From an uncultured Actinomycetes bacterium (GTDB lineage Bacteria > Actinomycetota > Acidimicrobiia > Acidimicrobiales > RAAP-2), in NCBI GenBank assembly GCA_903918025.1, contig CAIXCS010000163.1, positions 1 through 36,400 of the forward strand: a stretch of DNA of 36,400 nucleotides, read 5' to 3'. The stretch's first letter is position 1; every line of letters begins with the position of its first letter. Positions 7,515 through 15,909 of the stretch are shown one piece after another. The notes under the pieces were generated by a model that searched no databases, was not told where the DNA came from, and saw only the letters and a program-made list of their open reading frames with translations. Position numbers and translations under genes: made by a program.

Positions 7515-8087
7515 GTGGACGACACTTCTTCCAATATCCCTCCTGCATGGGCTGCTGACGTCCTTGGCGATGTCGTGATCTCCGCCGAGGTACTGAACGC
7601 ACGAGTCCGGGAACTCGGCGCCGCAATTGCCGCGGACTACGCCGACGATCCGCCGCTCCTCGTTGGAGTGCTGAAGGGCGCCATGATGTTCATGACCGAC
7701 TTGGCAAGAGCGACTGAACTGGCTGTTGATATGGACTTCATGGCCGTGTCCTCGTATGGATCGGCAACCCAGTCTTCCGGGATTGTCCGAATCGTGAAGG
7801 ACTTGGAGGCCGATCTCACTGGACGCCATGTCCTTGTCGTTGAAGACATTGTCGACTCTGGACTGACGCTCAACTATCTCCGCAAGTACCTGCTTGCTCG
7901 GAGCCCAAAGAGTGTTGAAGTTTGCGCCCTCCTCTTGAAGGAAGGCGAACAGCGCGTCTCACTTGACCTCCGCTATGTCGGGTTCACCATTCCGCCGACC
8001 TTTGTCGTTGGCTATGGGCTCGATGTGGCCGAGAAGTATCGAAATCTCTCTGGAATCTTCACCTACGTCGGACCGGGATCGCACTAA
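7515..8087 (+). CDS. hpt: Hypoxanthine phosphoribosyltransferase
   Basis: This 190-residue purine salvage enzyme joins hypoxanthine or guanine to PRPP. The PRPP-binding signature [14 protein letters not shown] is at residues 106-119. The flexible-loop segment [11 protein letters not shown] (about 79-89) and the early [16 protein letters not shown] are typical of bacterial HPRT. The GTG at 7515 is chosen because a TANNNT box lies six bases upstream. In mycobacteria and many other bacteria tilS-hpt is followed by ftsH; here the stop (TAA) shares one base with the folE start (TAATG), so ftsH is absent from this position. Confidence 0.93.
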   Translation: MDDTSSNIPPAWAADVLGDVVISAEVLNARVRELGAAIAADYADDPPLLVGVLKGAMMFMTDLARATELAVDMDFMAVSSYGSATQSSGIVRIVKDLEADLTGRHVLVVEDIVDSGLTLNYLRKYLLARSPKSVEVCALLLKEGEQRVSLDLRYVGFTIPPTFVVGYGLDVAEKYRNLSGIFTYVGPGSH

Positions 8088-8656
8088 TGGCCTTCGATTT
8101 GGAACGAGCAAAAGCGGCAGTCACCGAACTTCTGGCTGCAATTGGTGAAGACCCTGAACGTGAAGGGTTGCTCGAGACACCTCGACGTGTCGCCACGATG
8201 TACGAGGAGCTCCTCGCGGGGCTTACTCAAGATCCCTCGCTCCATCTTGGGGTGACCTTCGCCGAAGGCCATGACGAAATGGTGATGGTTCGAGATATTC
8301 CCTTCTCCTCCCTCTGTGAGCATCACCTCGTTCCCTTCATGGGGCGTGCACATGTCGCTTATATCCCTGGCGACGACGGACGGATCACTGGCTTGTCGAA
8401 ACTCGCTCGTGTCGTTGATGGGTACGCGCATCGCTTGCAAGTTCAAGAACGAATGACCGCCCAAATTGCTGACGATCTGGACCGGGTCCTCAACCCTCGT
8501 GGAGCGTTGGTCGTCATTGAAGCGGAGCACTTCTGCATGACCATGCGTGGTGTGAAGAAGCCTGGCGCTGTAACGGTGACCTCAGCGGTTCGGGGACTGT
8601 TCCGCACTGACCAGTCAGCCCGCGCCGAAGCACTCGCGTTCATTCACGGTCGCTGA
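8087..8656 (+). CDS. folE: GTP cyclohydrolase I (FolE, type IA)
   Basis: This 189-residue enzyme performs the first step of folate synthesis, GTP to dihydroneopterin triphosphate. The zinc site is visible as C77 and H80 in [11 protein letters not shown] and C150 in [11 protein letters not shown]. The GTP-contacting QERMTAQIA begins at 120, and [19 protein letters not shown] is highly conserved. It opens a folate block: folP, an unknown gene, folB and folK follow. The start overlaps the hpt stop by one base. Confidence 0.96.
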   Translation: MAFDLERAKAAVTELLAAIGEDPEREGLLETPRRVATMYEELLAGLTQDPSLHLGVTFAEGHDEMVMVRDIPFSSLCEHHLVPFMGRAHVAYIPGDDGRITGLSKLARVVDGYAHRLQVQERMTAQIADDLDRVLNPRGALVVIEAEHFCMTMRGVKKPGAVTVTSAVRGLFRTDQSARAEALAFIHGR

Positions 8657-8677
8657 CGGGCGAGAGGCCTCTTCTTC

Positions 8678-9493
8678 GTGGCAAGACTTCCCTTTCACCG
8701 AGCCGGATCAGCACTCGTTATGGGGGTTTGCAATGTCTCCCCCGACTCATTCGCCGGTGATGGCCACGGCGCAGATCATCTTGAGGCAATTGCTCATGGC
8801 AACGAGCTCTTCGCAAGCGGCTGCTCCATTGTTGATGTCGGGGGAGTCTCGACCAGACCGGGTGCTTCGCCCGTTGAGGAAGAGGTTGAACTCGATCGAG
8901 TGCTCAAGGTTGTTCAAGCGCTCAGCACATCTGGACGAGTGTCAATCGACACCACGTCACGCGAAGTTGCTCGCAGAGCTGTTCAAGCAGGAGCCACCAT
9001 GCTCAACGATGTCAGCGGGAAACTCGGTGACCTCGCTGGAGAGCTCGGCATTGGCTACATCGGGATGCACTCTCGGGGAACTCCCGAGACCATGCAAGAC
9101 CTGACGGACTACGACGATGTGGTTGCGGAGGTCACGGCATCGATCCTGAGCTCATGTCGACGTGCGGCGGAATCTGGCGCAACCGACATCTACGGCGACC
9201 CCGGAATTGGCTTTGCCAAGACGTTTTCTCAGAATCGAGTCCTGCTCCGCGCCACGTCAGTACTTGCTGCTGATCTCGCCCGTGAAGGGTTCGGACTCCT
9301 GATTGGCGTATCGAAGAAAGGCTTCCTCGGCGAGGGCCTCCAAGGTCGGCGGTACCCTATTGGGGAACGTAGCGAGCAAAGTCTCGCTGCAGCGGTCTGG
9401 GCAATGGCCAACGGGGCAGCAATACTCCGCGTCCATGACGGCATCGATACGGTCCGAGCAGCGGTGCTGGTCGGCGAGATTGGAACGGTGTAA
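8678..9493 (+). CDS. folP: Dihydropteroate synthase
   Basis: This 271-residue enzyme condenses the pterin pyrophosphate with p-aminobenzoate and is the sulfonamide target. Family motifs are MGVCNVSPDSFAGDG (usual form MGVLNVTPDSF), VDVGGVSTRPGA, TMLNDVSG, MHSRGTPETMQ, DPGIGFAKT and GVSKKGFLG near the C-terminus. Several positions differ mildly from the consensus (C for L, V for E in the GGESTRPG loop, G for S in the KSFLG loop). The GTG at 8678 has GAGAGG about ten bases upstream. The stop overlaps the following gene by TAATG. The loop substitutions could affect drug binding but do not remove catalytic residues that can be recognised. Confidence 0.93.
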   Translation: MARLPFHRAGSALVMGVCNVSPDSFAGDGHGADHLEAIAHGNELFASGCSIVDVGGVSTRPGASPVEEEVELDRVLKVVQALSTSGRVSIDTTSREVARRAVQAGATMLNDVSGKLGDLAGELGIGYIGMHSRGTPETMQDLTDYDDVVAEVTASILSSCRRAAESGATDIYGDPGIGFAKTFSQNRVLLRATSVLAADLAREGFGLLIGVSKKGFLGEGLQGRRYPIGERSEQSLAAAVWAMANGAAILRVHDGIDTVRAAVLVGEIGTV

Positions 9494-10005
9494 TGCGAGG
9501 AAAATGGGCAGCGGGGATCGCTCCAAAGCACTTCACGTGGATCTTCAAGGACAGCCTCGCCGTCAGCGAGCGTCCTGGAGGCTTCACCGCAAACCATCGT
9601 CGAGTTCGACGCCAAGAGGAAATTATTTGGCTCGAAAGTCAGCACTTCACCAAGATTGTCAGTCTTCTCGGAACTCCTCACAACCTCGCCGCCTACGACG
9701 AACACAAGTTGGCTTCCTCGAGTTTTGACATTCCGCTCATTGGCGACCCCCACGAGGCACTCCTCGCGTGCTTTCTGGAGCTCAATCGATCACTCGGAGC
9801 TGGAGCAAAGATCCTGCTCCACCATGATGAACTCTCCGATGTAACCCTTGGCGTCGTTGCGGGCTACCTCGTGTGGTCGCACAAAGCAAGTTCAGGACCT
9901 CAAGCAATCGCGATCACTGAACGGCTCACCACGCGTCCCCTTGGTCCGGTCGCTCGGACGCTCGTTGCCGCCTCCCTTGAACTCGAGCCCGCTCCTTCAG
10001 CGTGA
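9493..10005 (+). CDS. Unknown conserved-looking protein in the folate operon, possibly a degenerate tyrosine-phosphatase-like fold
   Basis: This 170-residue protein has no signal peptide or membrane segment and cannot be assigned with certainty. It sits between folP and folB with overlaps on both sides (TAATG, GTGA), so it belongs to the operon. The N-terminal half has LAVSERPGG, RRVRRQEEIIWL and SLLGTPHNLAAYDEHKL. The stretch ILLHHDELSDVTLGVVAGYLVW is placed like the phosphatase P-loop and following helix (HCxxGxxR(S/T)...AxYL), but the nucleophilic cysteine is a histidine and the arginine a valine. If that resemblance is real, the enzyme would be catalytically dead or use different chemistry. 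Function is unknown; a role in pterin metabolism is suggested only by position. Confidence 0.75.
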   Translation: MRGKWAAGIAPKHFTWIFKDSLAVSERPGGFTANHRRVRRQEEIIWLESQHFTKIVSLLGTPHNLAAYDEHKLASSSFDIPLIGDPHEALLACFLELNRSLGAGAKILLHHDELSDVTLGVVAGYLVWSHKASSGPQAIAITERLTTRPLGPVARTLVAASLELEPAPSA

Positions 10006-10364
10006 CGGATCAAGTCCACGTCACTGGGCTCAAAGTCCTTGGCATCTGCGGATGCCTTCCTCACGAACGAGTTGAGGCTCAACCGTTTCGAGTGGATCTC
10101 TCTGTCAGTTTGGACCTCGATCGAGCCGCCCAGACGGACGACCTCAACGAAACCGTGAATTACGCACTGCTTGCTGACGCCGCAGCAGCGTTGGTTGCAA
10201 CCGGTGCCTGCTACCTGGTTGAAGCCTTGGCAGATCGAATTGGTCTGGCCTGTCTCGCCATTGATGCCCGAATCACCGAAGCAACCGTCACCGTGACGAA
10301 ACTCCAGCCTCCAATCCCCTATGACGTAGAGGGTGTCGGCGTGACGAGAACCTGCACCCGGTGA
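10002..10364 (+). CDS. folB: Dihydroneopterin aldolase
   Basis: This 120-residue enzyme cleaves dihydroneopterin to 6-hydroxymethyl-dihydropterin and glycolaldehyde. The N-terminal VTGLKVLGICGCLPHERVEAQPFRVDL matches the substrate-binding strand with its conserved glutamate (HERVEAQ), ETVNYALLADAA supplies the central helix, and VTKLQPPIP near the end contains the conserved lysine region. The GTG start overlaps the preceding stop (GTGA) and the stop overlaps folK in the same way. Confidence 0.93.
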   Translation: MTDQVHVTGLKVLGICGCLPHERVEAQPFRVDLSVSLDLDRAAQTDDLNETVNYALLADAAAALVATGACYLVEALADRIGLACLAIDARITEATVTVTKLQPPIPYDVEGVGVTRTCTR

Positions 10365-10828
10365 ACGAAGCGGTCAGAGCGTTCCTGTCCTTTGGGTCAA
10401 ATCTTGGTGACCGCAAGGCCTATCTCTCGAGAGGCATTGAGACACTCGGTGAGGCCATAGCCGTCATCGCAATTTCCCCGCTCTATGAGACTGCCCCTGT
10501 TGGTGGGGTCCCACAAGACAATTTCCTGAATGTGGTGGTCGAAGTCGACACGACCTTGGAACCCGACGCGCTGCTCGATCGATGCCAGGACCTTGAACGC
10601 GACGCTGCACGCATCCGGGGGGTTCGCTTTGGTCCTCGAACCCTTGATGTTGATGTGCTCCTCTATGGCGGATCAGTCATTGCTACCGAGCGGCTCACGG
10701 TGCCACATCCGCGCATGTGGGAACGACGTTTTGTCCTTGCTCCACTCCGCGATCTCGCTCCAGAACTCGTACCAGCGGAGATCTTTCTTGCTGCCGAGGG
10801 TGAGGTCGTCAAAATCGGTATGCTCTAG
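10361..10828 (+). CDS. folK: 2-amino-4-hydroxy-6-hydroxymethyldihydropteridine pyrophosphokinase
   Basis: This 155-residue kinase transfers pyrophosphate from ATP to the pterin before the FolP step. Diagnostic motifs are LSFGSNLGDRKAYL at the N-terminus, SPLYETAPVGGVPQDNFLNVV, RFGPRTLDVDVLLYG with the magnesium-binding aspartates, and PHPRMWERRFVLAPL. It starts at a GTG overlapping folB and is the last gene of the overlapping folate group; a 57-base gap with a new ribosome site follows. Confidence 0.95.
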   Translation: MNEAVRAFLSFGSNLGDRKAYLSRGIETLGEAIAVIAISPLYETAPVGGVPQDNFLNVVVEVDTTLEPDALLDRCQDLERDAARIRGVRFGPRTLDVDVLLYGGSVIATERLTVPHPRMWERRFVLAPLRDLAPELVPAEIFLAAEGEVVKIGML

Positions 10829-10885
10829 CCACTGGAGATTCCGGGGACCGGCACCGAATGGGCTGGATCACCACGAGGAGCACAG

Positions 10886-11665
10886 ATGACCCGAGTACGA
10901 ATTGTTGGCGCAGGCCGTGCTGGCACCTCATTTGCCGCAGCCTTCACTGCTGTTGGGTTCGATGTCGAACCACTGCTCCAGCGCGGCGATGACCTCACAC
11001 GTGCAGCGGAAGGCGTCGACGTCGTGCTGATTGCGACTCCAGACGCTGCTATTGGTGTCGTGGCTGCTGCGATAGATCCGCAGCCGAACACCGTGATGCT
11101 GCACCTGTCTGGAGCCCAGACGCTCGCCTCATTGGCCAAGCATCCGCGCAGAGGTTCCATTCACCCCCTCCTCCCCCTGCCAAACGCCGAAATCGGTGCG
11201 GAGCGACTCCTCGGTGGAGCGACCTTTGCCGTTGCGGGCGACCCGGTAGCCCGAGAACTCGCCGAAGCCTTGGGTGGCCGTGTCGTCGATGTTGCCGATG
11301 ATGATCGTGCGACGTACCACGCTGCAGCTTGTGTGGCGGCCAATCACGTTGTTGGCTTACTTGGTCAAGTTGAGCGCCTTGCCCGGGGAATCGGCCTCGA
11401 TCTCGAGTGCTTCCTCGGGCTGACCCGAGCTGCTCTCGCAGACGTTTCGACGCTCGGACCACAACGAGCCTTGACCGGGCCGGCCGTTCGCGGTGACTGG
11501 GCAACGCTCGAGCGCCATCTCCTCGCCATCCCTGAAGAAGAGCGCCCTGCCTACGATGCTGGCGTCTCACTCGCCCTCCAACTCGCAACTGGGCTCCCAG
11601 GCCTCGGTTCAACCGTGGTCGTCGAGCCAGCGAGCGCTGTCGTGGCGGTCGACGCTGCTTCGTGA
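10886..11665 (+). CDS. Rossmann-fold DUF2520 protein, possible ketopantoate-reductase-like oxidoreductase
   Basis: This 259-residue protein begins with the dinucleotide-binding sequence VRIVGAGRAG (G8, G10, G13), has a Rossmann half to about residue 115, and then a helical C-terminal half with YHAAACVAANHVVGLL, characteristic of DUF2520 proteins. It would bind NAD(P) or F420. Homologues commonly lie between folK and panC in actinobacteria, as here, where its stop overlaps the panC start (GTGA). That position, and the similarity in layout to ketopantoate reductases, makes a role in pantothenate synthesis plausible but unproven. The ATG has GAGGAG five bases upstream. Confidence 0.85.
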   Translation: MTRVRIVGAGRAGTSFAAAFTAVGFDVEPLLQRGDDLTRAAEGVDVVLIATPDAAIGVVAAAIDPQPNTVMLHLSGAQTLASLAKHPRRGSIHPLLPLPNAEIGAERLLGGATFAVAGDPVARELAEALGGRVVDVADDDRATYHAAACVAANHVVGLLGQVERLARGIGLDLECFLGLTRAALADVSTLGPQRALTGPAVRGDWATLERHLLAIPEEERPAYDAGVSLALQLATGLPGLGSTVVVEPASAVVAVDAAS

Positions 11666-12540
11666 AGACCCTCCTCACGTCGCTCAGTGAAGCGGCTGCT
11701 TGGTCAGCCGTTGCTCGTCGAGAAGGAAAACGAATTGGCCTCGTGCCGACAATGGGAGCGCTCCACGAGGGACACTGCTCGCTGATTGAACGGGCAGCGT
11801 TAGAGAACGACGTCGTCGTAGTCTCCATCTTCGTCAACCCACTGCAATTTGGGGACCCGAATGACCTTGATCGCTATCCCCGCTCGCTCGAAGCTGATTG
11901 CCTTCTTGCAGAGCGGAGCGGAGCGACCGTCATCGTGGCTCCAGAGGTTGCTGAGCTCTATCCAACGTGGCCGAATCCGCCAGAGACGTCGGTCACCGTT
12001 GGCCGACTCGGCACGCTCTTTGAAGGCGCCTCTCGCCCGGGACACTTCACCGGTGTTGCGACCATTGTCACCATGCTCCATCAGGCACTCCGCCCGATGA
12101 ACGCGTACTACGGCGAGAAGGACTTCCAGCAACTCACGATCCTGCGCCAAGTAGGTGCCGATCTTTGGTCGGGAGTTGCCGTGCGCGGCTGTCCCATTGT
12201 TCGCGAAGACGATGGACTCGCGATGTCGAGCCGCAATGTTCGACTCTCGAGTGAAGCCAGAATCGCTGCGCGGGTCCTGTCGAAGAGTCTCGCCGTTGCA
12301 GCCAATGCGGTTGAGCAGCATCCCGAAATCGCCGTTGCCGATCTCGAGGCTGTCGTCGTTGATGCGCTCGGTTTCGGAGGAGAACTGGTCGAGCCTGACT
12401 ACGCTGTCGTCGTCGACGCGTCGACGCTCGAGCGGTGGAGTGGTCGAATCATTCTCGGCCAGGTTCGCCTTCTGGTGGCGGCCGTTGTCGGCGGAGTTCG
12501 GCTCCTCGACAATTCCGATCTCACGCCACTGCCGTCCTGA
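11662..12540 (+). CDS. panC: Pantothenate synthetase
   Basis: This 292-residue enzyme ligates pantoate and beta-alanine with ATP. The nucleotide-binding motif VPTMGALHEGH carries the HxGH pair H35/H38. FVNPLQFGDPNDLDRYPR, AYYGEKDFQQL and the KMSKS-like REDDGLAMSSRN are all present. The GTG start overlaps the DUF2520 stop. In mycobacteria panD follows panC; here nadB and nadC follow instead, so beta-alanine must come from a panD elsewhere or another route. Confidence 0.96.
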   Translation: MKTLLTSLSEAAAWSAVARREGKRIGLVPTMGALHEGHCSLIERAALENDVVVVSIFVNPLQFGDPNDLDRYPRSLEADCLLAERSGATVIVAPEVAELYPTWPNPPETSVTVGRLGTLFEGASRPGHFTGVATIVTMLHQALRPMNAYYGEKDFQQLTILRQVGADLWSGVAVRGCPIVREDDGLAMSSRNVRLSSEARIAARVLSKSLAVAANAVEQHPEIAVADLEAVVVDALGFGGELVEPDYAVVVDASTLERWSGRIILGQVRLLVAAVVGGVRLLDNSDLTPLPS

Positions 12541-12557
12541 CAGAAGTGAGCGCATCT

Positions 12558-14168
12558 ATGCCAGCCGAAAAGAAGCACTTCGATGTCATCGTGCTCGGCA
12601 GCGGCGTGGCCGGTCTCTCCGCAGCAGTTCGTCTCGCGGGACCTACTGGCGGTGGCCTTTCCGTCTGCATTGTGACGAAGGGCGATCTTTCCCAATCAGC
12701 GACCGCATGGGCACAAGGTGGCGTCGCAGCGGTCCTTGGAGGCGATGAGGACTCAACTGACCTCCACCTCGCCGACACACTCGCCGCTGGTGCGGGGCTC
12801 TGTGATGTCGATGCGGTTCGAGTTCTCGTCGATGAGGGCCCCCTGTGCGTCCAAGAGCTCATCGCACTTGGCGCTGAGTTTGATCGTGAGATTTCGGGGA
12901 ACTTGAGCCTCGCCAGAGAAGGAGGCCACTCTCGGGCACGCGTCGTGCACGCGGGTGGTGCTGCGACGGGTCACGAGGTTGAACGCGCACTCGTCGATGC
13001 GATTCGCGCCTCGGCATCTGCAATCTACGAGCACGTCTTCGCCCTTGACCTGCTCGTTGAACATAACTCCTGCATTGGGGTCCGCGTGCTCGACCAAGGG
13101 GAAGTCCTTGAGTTGCGAGCCGACCAAACGATCCTCGCGACCGGAGGTGCCGGGCAGGTGTTTGCGGTGACAACCAATCCAAGCGAAGCAACAGGCGACG
13201 GGCTCGCCATGGCAATGAGAGCCAACGTTGCCGTCGCCGATGTGGAGTTCATGCAGTTCCACCCGACCGCCCTCCACCACCCAGCCATGCCTCGTCCACT
13301 GTTGTCCGAGGCGCTCCGCGGCCACGGAGCGATTCTCCGAGACCAAAAGGGCGAGCAATTCGTTGACGAATTAGCACCGCGTGATGTGGTGTCTCGAGCA
13401 ATGGCCGCAAGGATGGCAGAAGAAGGAAGCGACCATTTGTGGCTTGATGCAACAGGTCTCGAGCAGTTCTCTCGACGATTCCCAACGCTTGCTGCGTCGC
13501 TCAAGGCAATTGAACTCGACCCTTCGGTCTCTTGGATCCCCATCGCTCCGGCAGCGCATCATCTCGCTGGTGGCGTCATGACCGACCTCGACGGGGCGAC
13601 CTCACTCGACGGCCTCTCGGCTGCTGGCGAGGTGGCCTGTTCAGGAGTGCACGGAGCAAACCGCCTAGCTTCGAATTCTCTCCTCGAGGGAATGGTGTTC
13701 GGCGCACGAGTTGCTGATCGGATCCTCCACGGAGGACGGCATGCCGAGGCAACCGGCGTCATGGTGAGCCTTCTCGAACCCGAGGCGGCGGAGATTCCGG
13801 CGACAATCCTCCACCTCCCCGCCTCTACCCGTCCAGACACCCTCCAGGGAGACGGCGGGTTAGATGTTGCTGCCCTCCGAGAACGCTTGCAGCGAGCCAT
13901 GACCCATGGTGCCGGGGTCGTTCGAACTGAAGCGTCACTTCGAGGGGCGCAGGCAACGGTTGATCAGATCGACGCGGAACTTCGAGAGCATGGACGGCTT
14001 GAAGCCGCAACGGTGGAGTTGTGCAATCTCTTGACCGTTGCCCGAGGGCTCCTGATGGCGGCAATTTCTCGCACGGAGAGCAGGGGAAATCATGCTCGAG
14101 CTGAATTCTTCTCGTCCGATCCCTCGTGGCGGAGACGGCAGATTCTCCTTGAAGAGGATGAAGCGTGA
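12558..14168 (+). CDS. nadB: L-aspartate oxidase
   Basis: This 536-residue FAD enzyme oxidises aspartate to iminoaspartate, the first step of de novo NAD synthesis. The FAD-binding VIVLGSGVAGLSAA (G14, G16, G19), the flavin segment SATAWAQGGVAAV, ALRGHGAILRDQKGEQFVDE, AAHHLAGGVMTDLDG and GVHGANRLASNSLLEGMVFG follow the NadB and succinate dehydrogenase flavoprotein order. The ATG at 12558 is preferred; a GTG at 12546 in frame is also possible. nadC overlaps its end, but nadA (quinolinate synthase) is not in the window and must lie elsewhere. Confidence 0.94.
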   Translation: MPAEKKHFDVIVLGSGVAGLSAAVRLAGPTGGGLSVCIVTKGDLSQSATAWAQGGVAAVLGGDEDSTDLHLADTLAAGAGLCDVDAVRVLVDEGPLCVQELIALGAEFDREISGNLSLAREGGHSRARVVHAGGAATGHEVERALVDAIRASASAIYEHVFALDLLVEHNSCIGVRVLDQGEVLELRADQTILATGGAGQVFAVTTNPSEATGDGLAMAMRANVAVADVEFMQFHPTALHHPAMPRPLLSEALRGHGAILRDQKGEQFVDELAPRDVVSRAMAARMAEEGSDHLWLDATGLEQFSRRFPTLAASLKAIELDPSVSWIPIAPAAHHLAGGVMTDLDGATSLDGLSAAGEVACSGVHGANRLASNSLLEGMVFGARVADRILHGGRHAEATGVMVSLLEPEAAEIPATILHLPASTRPDTLQGDGGLDVAALRERLQRAMTHGAGVVRTEASLRGAQATVDQIDAELREHGRLEAATVELCNLLTVARGLLMAAISRTESRGNHARAEFFSSDPSWRRRQILLEEDEA

Positions 14169-15049
14169 TCGGTCCAGTGAGCCCCGAGGCGTTTCAGCAA
14201 GTGGTCGATGACGCAGTGCTCCGTGCACTTCGTGAAGACCTCGACGAGCGCGGCGACGTCACTGCCGCTCTCGTGAGCGAGGAAGCCATCGGGACCCTGC
14301 GGATTGTTGGCCGAGAAGACGGAGTCGTCGCCGGAGCGGCATGCGCCATCGCTGCATTCCAACTGGTCGATCCCACCCTGGCCATTGACTGGAACTGTCC
14401 AGACGGGACGGTCATTCAACCGGGGTCAGTGATCGCTGAGATTCACGGCTCGTTTCGTTCAATCCTGACGGCGGAGCGAACGGCGCTCAATTTTCTTGGC
14501 CACCTCTCGGGAGTAGCAACAACAACCGCACGGTTCGTTGGAGTCGTCACCTCGGCAAATCCACACTGCGTGGTGCTTGACACGAGGAAGACGACGCCGC
14601 TCTTACGCGTTCTTGAGAAAGCAGCAGTTGTGGCAGGGGGAGGCGCCAATCACCGGTTCGGTCTCTCTGATGCCATTCTGATCAAGGACAACCATCTAGG
14701 TGCCATGACCATCACTGAAGGCGTTGAACGGTCAAGAGTGCTCCACCCTTCGCTTCCGATTGAGGTCGAGTGCGACACGACCGACCAAGCACTTGAGGCA
14801 GTTGCGGCCGGGGCCGAAGCAGTACTGCTCGACAACATGGATGCAGAGGCCGTCGCACGCTCCGTCGCTGCGATTCGAGCAGCAGGCGGGATCTCGACTC
14901 GAATTGAAGTTTCAGGGGGCGTGAACCTCGTCACCGCCGCCGGACTTGCCGCAGCAGGTGCTGACTGCATTTCAATCGGTGCCTTGACCCATTCATCGGT
15001 GGTCATTGACTTTGGTCTTGATCTCGTCCGTGGGACCCCTACCAACTGA
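14165..15049 (+). CDS. nadC: Nicotinate-nucleotide pyrophosphorylase (quinolinate phosphoribosyltransferase)
   Basis: This 294-residue enzyme converts quinolinate and PRPP to nicotinate mononucleotide. The core motif LDTRKTTPLLRVLEKAAVVAGGGANHRFGLSDAILIKDNH (about residues 138-177) and the C-terminal barrel segments IEVECDT, VLLDNMD and IEVSGGVNL are diagnostic. The GTG start overlaps the nadB stop. It completes the NAD pair placed inside an otherwise pantothenate/CoA block. Confidence 0.96.
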   Translation: MIGPVSPEAFQQVVDDAVLRALREDLDERGDVTAALVSEEAIGTLRIVGREDGVVAGAACAIAAFQLVDPTLAIDWNCPDGTVIQPGSVIAEIHGSFRSILTAERTALNFLGHLSGVATTTARFVGVVTSANPHCVVLDTRKTTPLLRVLEKAAVVAGGGANHRFGLSDAILIKDNHLGAMTITEGVERSRVLHPSLPIEVECDTTDQALEAVAAGAEAVLLDNMDAEAVARSVAAIRAAGGISTRIEVSGGVNLVTAAGLAAAGADCISIGALTHSSVVIDFGLDLVRGTPTN

Positions 15050-15062
15050 GGGAGAATGTCGC

Positions 15063-15908
15063 ATGCTCGTAAGCATTGATGTCGGCAATACCGAAACGGT
15101 CATCGGCCTCTACCGAGAGGACGGTGATGCAACGCTCCGTCCCGAGGGCGCCGTTGGCTACGGGCTCGCCTCGTCCAAAGAGGCCGAGCGAGGCCTCACC
15201 CACCACTGGCGCCTCTCAACCGTGCCGACGCGTACCCCAGATGAACATGCAGTCCTACTCGCCCAGCTGCTTGATCTTGAAGGGATGGAGCTTGATTCAA
15301 CCGCAACGGGCATTGCAATCTGCTCATCGGTTCCCTCCGTCACGACCTCGCTTCGCCGGATGGCTGACCGTTGGTTTCGAGAACTCCCGTGCCTTGTTGT
15401 TGGCCCAGGCGTAAAGACCGGGATGGCCGTCCGCTACGACAATCCGAAAGAAGTTGGCGCGGACAGGATCACTGATGCCGTTGGTGCCTTTGATCTCTAC
15501 GGCGGGCCAACGATCGTGGTTGACCTTGGAACGGCAACAACCATTGAAGTCATCAGTGCTGAGGGCGAGTACTTGGGTGGGGCAATCTCTCCCGGCGTTG
15601 CCATCAGCTTGGAAGCGCTCTACAGCCACGCTGCGGCACTTCGTTCAGTGGAGCTCGTGCAACCTCGGACCGTCATTGGCAGGTCAACCGCCGAATCCAT
15701 TCAATCCGGAGTCCTCTTTGGCTCTGCGGCGATGATCGACGGCATGTGTGCCCGGGTCGTCGAAGAGATTGGCGAGGCCACCGTTGTCGCAACTGGTGGT
15801 CTCTCGACGCTCATTGCTCCATTCTCCTCAGCCATTGACCATGTCGAACCATGGCTGACGCTTCATGGACTTCGCTGCATCTACGAGTACAACGAGCAGG
15901 GAGCCTGA
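15063..15908 (+). CDS. coaX: Type III pantothenate kinase
   Basis: This 281-residue kinase performs the first committed step to coenzyme A. Family motifs are SIDVGNTETVIG at the N-terminus (usually DVGNTNT), GMAVRYDNPKEVGADRI, VVDLGTATT, GGAISPGVAIS and VVATGGLS. The ATG at 15063 is preferred over earlier in-frame codons because it begins at the first conserved strand and has GAGGGAG eight bases upstream. About 20 extra residues (roughly 21-44) lie between the first hairpin and the HHWRLSTVPTRT segment, where most homologues are shorter. With panC and coaE it is one of three CoA-pathway genes in the window. Confidence 0.94.
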   Translation: MLVSIDVGNTETVIGLYREDGDATLRPEGAVGYGLASSKEAERGLTHHWRLSTVPTRTPDEHAVLLAQLLDLEGMELDSTATGIAICSSVPSVTTSLRRMADRWFRELPCLVVGPGVKTGMAVRYDNPKEVGADRITDAVGAFDLYGGPTIVVDLGTATTIEVISAEGEYLGGAISPGVAISLEALYSHAAALRSVELVQPRTVIGRSTAESIQSGVLFGSAAMIDGMCARVVEEIGEATVVATGGLSTLIAPFSSAIDHVEPWLTLHGLRCIYEYNEQGA

Positions 15909-15909
15909 A

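Noticed and set aside
11049-11837. Long minus-strand frame opposite the DUF2520 and panC genes
   Set aside because: It is antisense to two clearly recognised genes, is rich in arginine and low-complexity sequence and matches no family; it is a codon-bias shadow.
12753-13358. Minus-strand frame of 201 residues inside nadB
   Set aside because: Antisense to FAD-binding and catalytic NadB motifs; no family resemblance.
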